Shown: positions 24,773 to 33,874 of the stretch, in pieces
Position numbering within the stretch: position 1 is the stretch's first letter
How the letters are laid out: every line of letters begins with the position of its first letter
Source: Pseudomonadota bacterium
GTDB taxonomy: Bacteria; Desulfobacterota; Binatia; Binatales; Binataceae
Reading direction: 5' to 3'
NCBI GenBank assembly: GCA_021324855.1
Contig: JAJPIG010000030.1
Location: 1-64,000 of the forward strand
DNA: 64,000 nt
Notes under the pieces: model-generated
What the model was told of the DNA's origin: nothing
Seen by the model: the letters and a program-made list of their open reading frames with translations, nothing else
The model's database searches: none
Translations under genes and position numbers: made by a program

Positions 24773-26746
24773 TTGGATCTATCAGTACAAGCTGTCTCGC
24801 AGATGAACGATGACGGTGCTGCTGCAGCGACTGCGTCAGAACACAGGTTTGCACGTCTAGATGAGGTGATCGCCCGCGCCCAGCGATCGTTGGTCGCCGC
24901 GCAGCGTCCGGAGGGTTTCTGGCAGGCGCCGCTTGAAGCGAACGCCGAGATGAACGCCGAGTTTATCATCTACCGGCGTTTCATGGGCGTCTCCGATGCC
25001 GGCCTCGAGGCCAAATTGAGCAAGTACCTGCTCGACATCCAGCAATCGGACGGAAGCTGGAACCTCTTTCCGGGCGGCGAAGGTGATCTGTCGACCAGCA
25101 TCGAAGCGTACTTCGCGCTCAAGCTCGCCGGGATGCGGGCGGGCGACGAGCCAATGCTTCAGGCGCGGCGCTGGATCATGGCCCACGGCGGCATCGCCAA
25201 AGCCGGCACGCTCGCGCGCTTTTACTTGGCTGCGATGGGCCAGGTGCCGTGGAGCGCAACGCCATCGATGCCGATCGAGCTGGCGCTACTGCCAAACTGG
25301 TCGCCACTCAATATCTACGAGCTTTCGTCCTGGGCGCGGGGCACCCTGATGGCGCTGATGCTGATGCAGGCAACGCGTCCCACGGTGCCAGTCGATTACC
25401 GCGATGGTGTCCTCGAACTGTATATCGAGCCGCCCCACTTCACGAAATTCAAGCTCAATCGGGCGCCGCGGTTGTTCTCGGTGCGAAACGCATTGCTGCT
25501 CGCCAATAGCGTCCTCAAAGGCTACGAACGTTACCATCCGAGGGCGCTGCGCGAACGCGCGATTCGCTACGTCGAGCGCTGGCTGCTGGACCATCAGGAC
25601 GCCAACGGTTCCTGGGGCGGCATCCAGCCCTGCTACCTGCTGAGCCCGATGGCGCTCAAGGGGCTCGGGTACCGCAACGAGCATCCGGTGATTGCGAAGG
25701 CGCTTGAGGCGAGCCATGAGCTCACCTGGCATTACGGCGAGCGCGTGATGTATCAGCCGTGCGTGTCGCCCAACTGGGATACCGCGCTCGCTGCGAAAGC
25801 GCTGATTGATTCGGACTTTAACCGCGCCGATGCTTCGCTGGTGAAGGCGGCGCGCTGGCTTATCGCTCATCAGATTTTCAAGCGCGGCGACTGGTCGGTA
25901 AAACGCCCGCATCTTGAGCCTGGCGGATGGGCGTTTGAATTCTTCAACGACTGGTACCCCGACGTCGACGATTCGGCAGTCATCCTGATGGTGATTGCCG
26001 CGATCGAGTCGGTCGACGCCGCGGCACGTGAGCGCGCGATTCGCGCTGGTACGAACTGGGTCATGGGGATGCAATCGAGCGATGGCGGCTTTGCCGCCTT
26101 CGACGTCGATAACACCGCATCCTGGCTGAACTATGCGCCGTTCGCCGATGCCGAAGCGTCGACCGATCCGACCTGCCCGGATATCGCCGGGCGCGTGCTC
26201 GAAATGATGGCGGCGGTCGGCTACCGCGCCGACCATCCGGTGGCTCGCCGCACCATCGAATGGCTCAGGCGCGCGCAGGAGAACGACGGCTCATGGTGGG
26301 GCCGCTGGGGCGTCAACTTCATCTACGGCACCGCTTCGGCGCTCTCGGGTCTGGCCGCGATCGGTGTCACACCGCGCGAGCCGTGGATTCGCCGCGCCGT
26401 CGAATGGCTGAAATCGAAACAAAACGATGACGGCGGATGGGGCGAAAGCTGTCTCAGCGATAAAGACCCGGCGTGGCGCGGACGCGGCCCGAGCACGGCT
26501 TCACAGACTGCGTGGGCGCTGATGGGTCTGCTCGCCGGCGAAGAAGAAATCAGCGAGGCGGCGCGTCGCGGCGCGAGCTGGCTGATCGAGCGGCAGAACG
26601 CAAACGGCAGTTGGGACGAGACCGAATTCACCGGCACGGGCTTTCCTAATCATTTTTATCTGCGCTATCACCTGTACTGTCACTACTTTCCGCTGATGGC
26701 GCTCGGACGCCTGCGCCAACGCATCCGGAGCACCACGGCGCGCTGA
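24773..26746 (+). CDS. shc: Squalene-hopene cyclase
   Basis: Cyclises squalene to hopene/diplopterol at the membrane. 657 residues; the protonating motif DVDD is at 397-400 and several QW repeats are present (QQSDGSWNLFPGG, QDANGSWGG, QSSDGGFAAFD, QENDGSWWGRWG, QNDDGGWGES, QNANGSWDE). TTG 24773 is chosen because GGAGAGG ends seven bases upstream; ATG 24803 lacks a ribosome site. dxr follows after 10 nt. Also called hpnF. Confidence 0.97.
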   Translation: MDLSVQAVSQMNDDGAAAATASEHRFARLDEVIARAQRSLVAAQRPEGFWQAPLEANAEMNAEFIIYRRFMGVSDAGLEAKLSKYLLDIQQSDGSWNLFPGGEGDLSTSIEAYFALKLAGMRAGDEPMLQARRWIMAHGGIAKAGTLARFYLAAMGQVPWSATPSMPIELALLPNWSPLNIYELSSWARGTLMALMLMQATRPTVPVDYRDGVLELYIEPPHFTKFKLNRAPRLFSVRNALLLANSVLKGYERYHPRALRERAIRYVERWLLDHQDANGSWGGIQPCYLLSPMALKGLGYRNEHPVIAKALEASHELTWHYGERVMYQPCVSPNWDTALAAKALIDSDFNRADASLVKAARWLIAHQIFKRGDWSVKRPHLEPGGWAFEFFNDWYPDVDDSAVILMVIAAIESVDAAARERAIRAGTNWVMGMQSSDGGFAAFDVDNTASWLNYAPFADAEASTDPTCPDIAGRVLEMMAAVGYRADHPVARRTIEWLRRAQENDGSWWGRWGVNFIYGTASALSGLAAIGVTPREPWIRRAVEWLKSKQNDDGGWGESCLSDKDPAWRGRGPSTASQTAWALMGLLAGEEEISEAARRGASWLIERQNANGSWDETEFTGTGFPNHFYLRYHLYCHYFPLMALGRLRQRIRSTTAR

Positions 26747-26756
26747 CGGACGGACG

Positions 26757-27938
26757 ATGAAGCCGATCGCGATACTCGGCTCGACCGGATCGGTGGGCGT
26801 TACCACGCTCGATATCGTCGCGCGCTTCAGCGATCGTTTCCGGGTGGTCGCGATGGCCGCGGGGCGCAATCTCGACCTGCTCGTCGCGCAGGTGCGCCGT
26901 TTTCGGCCGGAGCTGGTTTCGGTCGCCTCAGCGGAGCTTGCCGCTCAACTGGCCGAGCGGCTGCAACCGGATCGCGTGGCGATCGTTCACGGGATGGACG
27001 GCGCGATCGCGGTCGCGACCCATCCCGAGGCCCGGCTGGTAGTCTCGGCGCTGGTCGGCGCACAGGGTCTCCGTCCCACGCTCGCGGCGATCGCGGCCGG
27101 CAAGAACATCGCGTTCGCCAACAAGGAAGTGCTGGTCGTCGCTGGCGAGCTGGTGATTCGGGCGGTTCGCGCGCATGGCGTGAAGCTGTTGCCCGTCGAC
27201 AGCGAGCACAATGCGATTTTCCAATGTCTCGAAGGGCGCGATCGCGCGACGCTCAAGCGGGTCGTCCTCACCGCTTCCGGCGGCCCGTTCCGCGAGTTGA
27301 AACTCGAGCAGCTCGCCGACGTCACCGTCGCCGATGCGCTGCGGCATCCGACCTGGCAGATGGGCAGCAAGATCACGATCGACTCGGCGACGCTGATGAA
27401 CAAGGGTCTCGAGGTGATCGAAGCGCGCTGGCTGTTCGATCTCGATCGCGCACAAATCGCCGTGGTCATTCATCCGCAGAGCGTGATCCATTCGATGGTT
27501 GAGCTGATTGACGGCTCCGTGATCGCTGAGATGGCGATTCCCGACATGGCGATTCCGGTCGCATATGCGCTCGCGTTTCCCGATCGCCTGCCGCTCCATC
27601 ATCTGCCGCCGCTGTCGTTGATCGAACGCGGCCGGCTCACTTTTGAAGAGCCCGACCTCACGCGCTTTCCATGCCTGCGGCTCGCGTACGAGGCGCTGGT
27701 TGCGGGTGGGATGATGCCGGCCTGCTTGAACGCCGCCAACGAGGAATTGGTCGCCGCGTTTCTCGCCGGTCACGTCCGGTTCATCGACGTGCCCCGTCAT
27801 ATCGAGTCTGTGATGGAACGCTTCAACAATCGAACCGCGGCGAATCTGGAAGATCTGCTCGAAGCCGACGGATGGGCGCGCGCGGCCGCGCGCGAGGCGG
27901 CTGGCCTCGATCCGATCGCCGCCACCGCGTTGCTATGA
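26757..27938 (+). CDS. dxr: 1-deoxy-D-xylulose 5-phosphate reductoisomerase
   Basis: Second step of the MEP isoprenoid pathway (DXP to MEP, NADPH). 393 residues with the NADPH motif GSTGSVG at 8-14, NKE in FANKEVLVVAG, the metal motif PVDSEHNAIFQ, SGGPFR, PTWQMGSKITIDSATLMNKGLE and HPQSVIHSMVE. The stop overlaps hpnC by 4 nt, tying precursor supply directly to squalene synthesis. Confidence 0.97.
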   Translation: MKPIAILGSTGSVGVTTLDIVARFSDRFRVVAMAAGRNLDLLVAQVRRFRPELVSVASAELAAQLAERLQPDRVAIVHGMDGAIAVATHPEARLVVSALVGAQGLRPTLAAIAAGKNIAFANKEVLVVAGELVIRAVRAHGVKLLPVDSEHNAIFQCLEGRDRATLKRVVLTASGGPFRELKLEQLADVTVADALRHPTWQMGSKITIDSATLMNKGLEVIEARWLFDLDRAQIAVVIHPQSVIHSMVELIDGSVIAEMAIPDMAIPVAYALAFPDRLPLHHLPPLSLIERGRLTFEEPDLTRFPCLRLAYEALVAGGMMPACLNAANEELVAAFLAGHVRFIDVPRHIESVMERFNNRTAANLEDLLEADGWARAAAREAAGLDPIAATALL

Positions 27939-28858
27939 CCACTTCCACCGCAGAAGAAGCTCCATCCATCGGCAAGCGCGGCGCGCTGACGGATCCGTCC
28001 GAAATATCAGCGCAGCAGATGAGCCTCGCTGACGCGTACGCCTTCTGCGGAAGGCTTGCGCGGAGCCATTACGAGAATTTTACGATCGCGTCGTGGCTGA
28101 TGCCGCGTGCGATGCGCCCGCATATGCATGCGATATACGCATATGCACGCTACGCCGATGATTTCGCCGACGAGGAACGGAGTCTCGCGAGCCTCGACGA
28201 ATGGGAGCACGAACTTGACCTCGCTTATGCGGGTCGCCCGCATCATCCGGTGTTCATCGCGCTGGCCGACACCATTCGGCGTTTCGACATCCCGCGCGAG
28301 CCGTTCGCCAACCTGCTGCGCGCCTTTCGTTCAGATGTCAATTTCCAGGGTTTCGAAACCATCGACGACCTGATGAACTATGCGCGCGACTCGGCGAACC
28401 CGGTGGGTCATCTGGTGCTGTACCTGTTCGGCTGTCGCGACGCGCATTGCCAGTCGCTTTCGGATCGCGTCTGCAGCGGACTCCAGCTCGCGAATTTCTG
28501 GCAGGACGTGGCGATCGATCTCGACAAGGGGCGCATCTATTTTCCGCGCGCCGACATGCGCCGCTTCGGACTGGACACTAAGGCGCTGGCCCGCCGCGAG
28601 GCGACCCCCGCGTTCATCGAGCTGATGCGTCATGAGATCGCCTACGCCCGTCGCCTGCTGTGCGAAGGGGCCGCGCTGCACAGCCTTGTCGATCGGCGGC
28701 TGGCGCGGGACATCCTGATGTTCGCGGGCGGCGGCCTTGCGATCCTGCGCGCAATCGAGGCGGTGAACTATGATGTCTTTCGCCGCCGGCCTCATCTCAC
28801 CGGGCTGGATTATTTGAAGCTCGGATGGCGGGCGTGGCGTGGAACGCTTGAAGTCTGA
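27935..28858 (+). CDS. hpnC: Hydroxysqualene synthase HpnC
   Basis: Converts presqualene diphosphate to hydroxysqualene. 307 residues; ATG 27935 overlaps the dxr stop. The first Asp-rich motif is YADDFADEE (Asp75/76/79) and the second is NFWQDVAIDLDKGRIYFP. It is a squalene/phytoene-synthase fold member typical of HpnC. The gene overlaps hpnD by 20 nt. Confidence 0.95.
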   Translation: MTTSTAEEAPSIGKRGALTDPSEISAQQMSLADAYAFCGRLARSHYENFTIASWLMPRAMRPHMHAIYAYARYADDFADEERSLASLDEWEHELDLAYAGRPHHPVFIALADTIRRFDIPREPFANLLRAFRSDVNFQGFETIDDLMNYARDSANPVGHLVLYLFGCRDAHCQSLSDRVCSGLQLANFWQDVAIDLDKGRIYFPRADMRRFGLDTKALARREATPAFIELMRHEIAYARRLLCEGAALHSLVDRRLARDILMFAGGGLAILRAIEAVNYDVFRRRPHLTGLDYLKLGWRAWRGTLEV

Positions 28859-29720
28859 AAACGGCGCGGACCGGCTTGCGCGCGACTACGATCGATGCGC
28901 TCGAATCACGCGGCGCTCGGCGTCAAACTTTTACTACGCATTCATATTGCTGCCTGCCGCGCAGCGTCGCGCCCTGTACGCGGTCTACGCGTTCTGCCGG
29001 TTCATCGATAACATCGCGGACGACGAACTGCCGCGCGAGCCGGCCGTGATGCTCGAGCGATGGCGCCGCGAACTCGACGCGGTCTACGCCGGCGTGCCGA
29101 AACATCCGATCTCCCGCGCGCTCGCCGACAGCGCGGCGCGCTTTAATATTCCGCGCCGACTCTTCGACGAGGTGATCGCCGGCGTCGAGATGGACCTGGC
29201 CCGCCGCCGCTACGCGACGTTCGAGGAACTGAGGCTCTACTGCTATCGCGTCGCTTCTGCAGTCGGCTTGGTGTGCATCGACATCTTCGGGTATCGCAAT
29301 CCGCGGACCGAGGTCTATGCTGAGAATCTCGGCATCGCTTTTCAGATCACCAACATTCTACGCGATGTGCGCGAGGACGCGGCGCGCGGCCGGATCTATC
29401 TGCCGCTCGAGGACCTCGCGCGCTTCAACGTGACCGAAGAGCAGATTTTGAATTGCGTCTATACTCCTGAGTTTCGCGCATTGATGGAATTCGAGGCTGG
29501 ACGCGCGCGGAGCTTCTATGCCGCCGCAGAGGAGAGTCTGCCGCCCGAAGATCGCGGCTCGCTGCTCACGGCCGAAGCGATGCGTCTCATCTATGGGGAC
29601 ATCCTGCGGCGTATCGTGGCAGCCGACTATCGCGTCTTCGACTATCGATGCAGTCTCTCCGCGTCACGCAAGCTTTTTTTGGTCGGTCGGGCGTGGGCCA
29701 GCGGTCACCTGGGCATCTGA
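28839..29720 (+). CDS. hpnD: Presqualene diphosphate synthase HpnD
   Basis: Condenses two farnesyl diphosphates into presqualene diphosphate. 293 residues from a GTG start inside the hpnC 3' end. Asp-rich motifs are FIDNIADDE (57-63) and NILRDVREDAARGRIYLP. It shares the fold of HpnC but is only moderately similar, as expected for the HpnC/HpnD pair. Confidence 0.95.
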   Translation: MERLKSENGADRLARDYDRCARITRRSASNFYYAFILLPAAQRRALYAVYAFCRFIDNIADDELPREPAVMLERWRRELDAVYAGVPKHPISRALADSAARFNIPRRLFDEVIAGVEMDLARRRYATFEELRLYCYRVASAVGLVCIDIFGYRNPRTEVYAENLGIAFQITNILRDVREDAARGRIYLPLEDLARFNVTEEQILNCVYTPEFRALMEFEAGRARSFYAAAEESLPPEDRGSLLTAEAMRLIYGDILRRIVAADYRVFDYRCSLSASRKLFLVGRAWASGHLGI

Positions 29721-29731
29721 GGGCATCGACG

Positions 29732-31105
29732 ATGGTCGACAAGCGCGACGTGGCGATCGTGGGCGGCGGCTTCGCGGGTTTGAGCGCTGGTGTCGCTCTT
29801 GCCGAGCGCGGTTTTCGCGTCGCACTCGTCGAGCGCAAGCCTGCGCTCGGCGGACGCGCCTACTCGTTCCAGGATCCCGACAGCGGCGATTTCATCGACA
29901 ACGGCCAGCATGTGCTGATGGGCTGTTACCGCGAGACGCTGGACTTCCTCGGACGTATCGGCACTCGCGGCGGGCTGTTCTTTCATCGCAACCTCGAGAT
30001 CGAGATGCTCGAGCGGGGTGGGCGCTGCGGATGGCTGCGGACGGCCGCCATGCCCGGTCCGTTCCATATGAGCGCCGCGCTGCTGCGCTATCGGCTGCTC
30101 ACGGCGCGTGAGCGATGGCGCGTGATGGCTGCGAGCGCTCAGATGATGCGGATGCGCCGGCGCGATCCCGCGGCGCTCGAACGCTCTACCGTCGCGGACC
30201 TGATGGATCTGCTGGGCCAGGGCGCGCGCGAGCGTGAATGCTTTTGGTATCCGCTGGCGACTGCGACACTCAATGACGACCCGGAAGTCTCTTCGGCGGC
30301 GTTGCTTGCCGAGGTCTTGAAGCGCGCCTTTTTCGGCCGGCGGAGCGACTCGGCGTTCGTCTACTCGCGCGTCGGACTGAGCGATCTTTATTGCGGCGCT
30401 GCGGCGGATTTCATCCAAAAGCGCGGCGGTGTCGTCGCACGTCATAGCGCGGTCGAAACTTTGGAATTGGACGCGGATAATTGTGTGACGCGACTTCGGC
30501 TGCGCGATGGCAGCGCGCTGGAGGCGGCGAACTTCATCCTTGCCGTCGGCGCGCCGCAATTGACTCGGATAATTCCGGCACCGCTCGCCGCCGATCCCTA
30601 CTTCGCACGGCTCTCAGGGCTCGGTGTCTCTCCAATCGTCTGCGTCCACGTATGGCTCGATCGTGTCGTCACGGACGCCGCATTCATCGGGTTCATCGGC
30701 ACCGCAACGCAATGGCTGTTCAATAAGGGAAAAATCTTCACCCAGCATGGCGCGCGGCATGGAGGCTACCTGAGTTTCGTGATCAGCGGGGCTCGCAAGC
30801 TCGTCGATCGGACGAACGACGAGCTGCTGGACCTCGTGATGAACGACCTGCGCGCGATGATCCCGACAGCGAGCGCGGCGCGGATCGTGAAGGCGCTGGT
30901 AATCAAGGAAAAGCAGGCGACGATGGCGCCAGACCTCGCATCGCATCGCATCCGTCCCCGAACCGCGACCCCGGTGAAGAATCTGTTTGTGGCCGGGGAC
31001 TGGATCCAGACCGGGCTGCCGGCGACCATCGAAAGTGCCGTGATTTCCGGCCGGATGGCCGCATCCGCGGTCGCCGCGCGTGTCGACATTCCGGAGGCCG
31101 CCTGA
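29732..31105 (+). CDS. hpnE: FAD-dependent squalene-forming oxidoreductase HpnE
   Basis: Reduces hydroxysqualene to squalene, completing the HpnC/D/E route. 457 residues from ATG 29732. The FAD motif VAIVGGGFAGLSAG lies at about 7-20; GRAYSF and the C-terminal NLFVAGDWIQTGLPATIESAVISG are the amine-oxidase/CrtI-like signatures. It starts 11 nt after hpnD. Confidence 0.94.
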   Translation: MVDKRDVAIVGGGFAGLSAGVALAERGFRVALVERKPALGGRAYSFQDPDSGDFIDNGQHVLMGCYRETLDFLGRIGTRGGLFFHRNLEIEMLERGGRCGWLRTAAMPGPFHMSAALLRYRLLTARERWRVMAASAQMMRMRRRDPAALERSTVADLMDLLGQGARERECFWYPLATATLNDDPEVSSAALLAEVLKRAFFGRRSDSAFVYSRVGLSDLYCGAAADFIQKRGGVVARHSAVETLELDADNCVTRLRLRDGSALEAANFILAVGAPQLTRIIPAPLAADPYFARLSGLGVSPIVCVHVWLDRVVTDAAFIGFIGTATQWLFNKGKIFTQHGARHGGYLSFVISGARKLVDRTNDELLDLVMNDLRAMIPTASAARIVKALVIKEKQATMAPDLASHRIRPRTATPVKNLFVAGDWIQTGLPATIESAVISGRMAASAVAARVDIPEAA

Positions 31106-31117
31106 CGGGAAGCGCTC

Positions 31118-32122
31118 ATGGCATCGCGAGTAGCGCTGGTCACGGGGGCGAACGGCTTCGTCGGAGCGCACGTCGCGCGGGCGTTGGTGAGCGAAGGCGC
31201 GACGGTCCGGGCGCTAGTGCGCGAAAATGCCGACCTACGCGCGCTCGAAGGGCTTGAATGCGAGCTGGTTCGCGGCGATCTGCGCGATCGCGAAGCGGTC
31301 AAACGAGCCGTGCGCGGCTGTACCGAGGTCTATCACGTGGCGGCCGACTACCGGCTCTGGGTGATCGATCCCGCGCCGATGTATGCCACCAACGTCGAGG
31401 GAACGAAAAACCTGCTCGACGCATCGGCACGCGCCGGCGTACGCCGGTTCATCCATACGAGCACCGTCGGCACGCTCGGTATCCCTAACGGTGGAATTGG
31501 ATGCGAGACCACTCCGGTGACACTCGCCGAGATGGTCGGTCCGTACAAGCGCTCGAAGTTCATAGCCGAGCAGGAAGCGCTCAAGGCGGCGCGTGAAGGT
31601 GTCCCGGTTGTGATCGTTAATCCGTCGACGCCGGTCGGTCCGCTCGATTACAAGCCGACGCCGACAGGTCGGATCATCGTCGATTTTCTGAATCGCCGGA
31701 TGCCGGCGTATGTTGACACCGGGCTCAACCTGGTCGACGTCGAGGATTGCGCGCGCGGCCATCTGCTCGCAGCCGAGCGCGGACGGGTTGGCGAGAAGTA
31801 CATCCTGGGCGGTGAAAATCTGACGCTCGCCGAGGTGCTGTCGCGGTTGGCGCGGCTCTCGGGGTTGCGTCCGCCGCGCGTGCGGTTGCCCTACGCGGTC
31901 GCGTGGGGTTTTGCGCTCGGCGCGGAAGCCGTCTCGCGCACGATTACACAGCGTCCTCCGCGCGCAAGTCTCACCGAGGTGCGGATGGCGCGCAAGCGCA
32001 TGTTCTTCGATTCGGCAAAAGCGCGCACCGAGCTTGGCTACAATCCGGGCGCGGTCGATGACGCGCTCGTACGCGCTATTAGGTTTTTCCGCGATATTGG
32101 GGTGGCGCGGTCTGCCGCATGA
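31118..32122 (+). CDS. hpnA: Hopanoid-associated NAD-dependent epimerase/reductase HpnA
   Basis: 334 residues; extended SDR with VTGANGFVGAHVA (TGxxGxxG, 9-16), Tyr143-x3-Lys147 (PYKRSK), and STVGTLG upstream. HpnA proteins are consistently encoded with hopanoid genes, and their exact reaction is less well fixed than that of HpnH or HpnG. It follows hpnE by 12 nt and overlaps the CruF-like gene by 4 nt. Confidence 0.93.
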   Translation: MASRVALVTGANGFVGAHVARALVSEGATVRALVRENADLRALEGLECELVRGDLRDREAVKRAVRGCTEVYHVAADYRLWVIDPAPMYATNVEGTKNLLDASARAGVRRFIHTSTVGTLGIPNGGIGCETTPVTLAEMVGPYKRSKFIAEQEALKAAREGVPVVIVNPSTPVGPLDYKPTPTGRIIVDFLNRRMPAYVDTGLNLVDVEDCARGHLLAAERGRVGEKYILGGENLTLAEVLSRLARLSGLRPPRVRLPYAVAWGFALGAEAVSRTITQRPPRASLTEVRMARKRMFFDSAKARTELGYNPGAVDDALVRAIRFFRDIGVARSAA

Positions 32123-33033
32123 TCACGACCGGACATCTGCTGCTCGCGACCATCGCGCTGCGCCCGTATGTCTTCGTCTTTCTGGCGGCTTTTCTGATCG
32201 CCGGAATCGTGAACTACGGGTTGCGCGCGACTCTGGTCTTCATGATCCTGAGCTACGCCGTAGCATTGGGATGCGAGTGGAGTTCGATCCACAACGGATT
32301 TCCATTTGGCCTCTATCATTACCTGCCGACCACCCGCGGCCGCGAGCTATGGATCGCCGGCGTCCCGTTCATGGATTCGATATCGTTTACCTTTCTTGCT
32401 TTTGCAAGTTACACCGTCGCCATGCTGCTGGCGGCGCCGCTCTATGCGCGTGGATGGGACCTGCGGCTGCTCGATACCTGGCAGCTTCGGGGCGCGATAC
32501 GGGTCTGGATGCTGGCGGCGATCTTCGAGGTGATGGTCGATCTGGTTGCCGACCCGCTGAGCGTGCGCGGCGATCGCTGGTTCTTGGGAAAACTCTTCTG
32601 GTACGACCCGCCGGGTCCCTATTTTGGGGTGCCGATCAGCAATTTTATCGGCTGGTTCATCGTGGCCGGCGCCACCATCGCGATTTTTCAGCTCATCGAC
32701 CGCCGGCTCAATCGCGGCGGTAGCCGCCCATATGGAATGCAACCCGCGATGCCATCGCGCGCGCTGCTTGGTCCGATGCTCTACGCTGGAATCGTAATCT
32801 TCGGCATCACAATGCTATTCAGGATCCGCGCATTCGACGTTGCATGGGCGGCCGTTTTCATCTTCATGCCGATGGTGGCGCTGGCCGCTCATGTGCTGAC
32901 CCGCCGCGAAAGTTACGGCGCCGCCGAGGACATCGCGAATCATCTCGCCGACTTTCCTTTCGAGGCGGACCTTCCGGTCTGGCCGAAGCGGCCGGGCGTG
33001 TCCAGCGACCAGGCGCTCAGACGCCGCGCTTGA
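32119..33033 (+). CDS. CruF-like carotenoid-biosynthesis membrane protein
   Basis: 304 residues, ATG 32119 overlapping the hpnA stop. It has about seven hydrophobic segments. CEWSSIHNGFPFGLYHY, PFMDSISFTFLAFASY, ADPLSVRGDRWFLG and YFGVPISNFIGWF are the conserved segments of the CruF family (carotenoid 1',2'-hydratases). No phytoene synthase or desaturase dedicated to carotenoids is in the window. The tight coupling to hpnA leaves open a squalene- or hopanoid-directed role. Confidence 0.85.
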   Translation: MITTGHLLLATIALRPYVFVFLAAFLIAGIVNYGLRATLVFMILSYAVALGCEWSSIHNGFPFGLYHYLPTTRGRELWIAGVPFMDSISFTFLAFASYTVAMLLAAPLYARGWDLRLLDTWQLRGAIRVWMLAAIFEVMVDLVADPLSVRGDRWFLGKLFWYDPPGPYFGVPISNFIGWFIVAGATIAIFQLIDRRLNRGGSRPYGMQPAMPSRALLGPMLYAGIVIFGITMLFRIRAFDVAWAAVFIFMPMVALAAHVLTRRESYGAAEDIANHLADFPFEADLPVWPKRPGVSSDQALRRRA

Positions 33034-33044
33034 TAACCCGCGAA

Positions 33045-33794
33045 TCAGGCGGCGGCCTGGAACACCGCATCGAGTGCGTTGGCGAGCGAACGCGTCGCGA
33101 TCGAAAGGTTGTACATCATGCGCGGGATGCGCAGGATTTCGCGCGGCCGGGTCGCGATGGTGCGCATCGCAGTGAGCGCGTCGACGCGACCTTCGGAGGT
33201 GGTAAAGCCCGCCGCCGCCAGATCCTCATCGGCGCCGTCCATCACGGTGCGCATGCAGACCATCGGGAGGCCTGCGCTCGCGGCTTCCGCCGCGATGCTT
33301 GCGCTCTCCATATCGACGGCGATTGCGCCGCTCTGTTCGCGCGCCTGCCGCTTGGCGGCGCTGGTCGCGAGAATGTGATTGGTCGTAAGCATCGCGCCGG
33401 TCGAAACCGCGAGCCCGGCTTCCAGGAGAATCGCGCCCAGTTCCTCGACCCGCTCGGGAGGGACCGCGATTACGCGTTCTGGCGCGGCGCCGTCCGCGCG
33501 CACGGTAACCAATCGATCGGCGATTACCACATCGCCGACTGCGAGGCCGGGAGAGAGCGCGCCCGCGACGCCGGCGCTTATGACCAACGTGGGATTTGGG
33601 ATGGCCTTGAATGCGCGCTGCGCAGTCTGGGCGGCTTGACGCGGTCCGATGCCGGTTGCGATTGCGGCCAGCTCGAGATTTCCGATCCGCGTGCGAAAGC
33701 CGCGCAAACCATCGAGCTCGAGCGGCCGGCGGCGCTCGAGGCGCCGGCGAAACGGCGTCAGTTCCATCCGGAACGCATAAAACAGCAGGATCAT
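33045..33794 (-). CDS. hpnG: Hopanoid-associated nucleoside phosphorylase HpnG
   Basis: Removes adenine from adenosylhopane to give phosphoribohopane. 249 residues of the MTA/SAH-nucleosidase/phosphorylase fold: VISAGVAGALSPGLAVGDVVIADR and AVDMESASIAAEA. It is the only gene of the hopanoid run on the minus strand: convergent with the CruF-like gene (11-nt gap) and divergent from hpnK (80-nt gap). Confidence 0.88.
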   Translation of the reverse strand: MILLFYAFRMELTPFRRRLERRRPLELDGLRGFRTRIGNLELAAIATGIGPRQAAQTAQRAFKAIPNPTLVISAGVAGALSPGLAVGDVVIADRLVTVRADGAAPERVIAVPPERVEELGAILLEAGLAVSTGAMLTTNHILATSAAKRQAREQSGAIAVDMESASIAAEAASAGLPMVCMRTVMDGADEDLAAAGFTTSEGRVDALTAMRTIATRPREILRIPRMMYNLSIATRSLANALDAVFQAAA

Positions 33795-33874
33795 CGTCGA
33801 GGTCCGTCGATCGTCCGAGACAACATCTCACCAGATGCGCCCGGCGAGCGAAAGCGCCGCGGGAAAAGCGCAGC

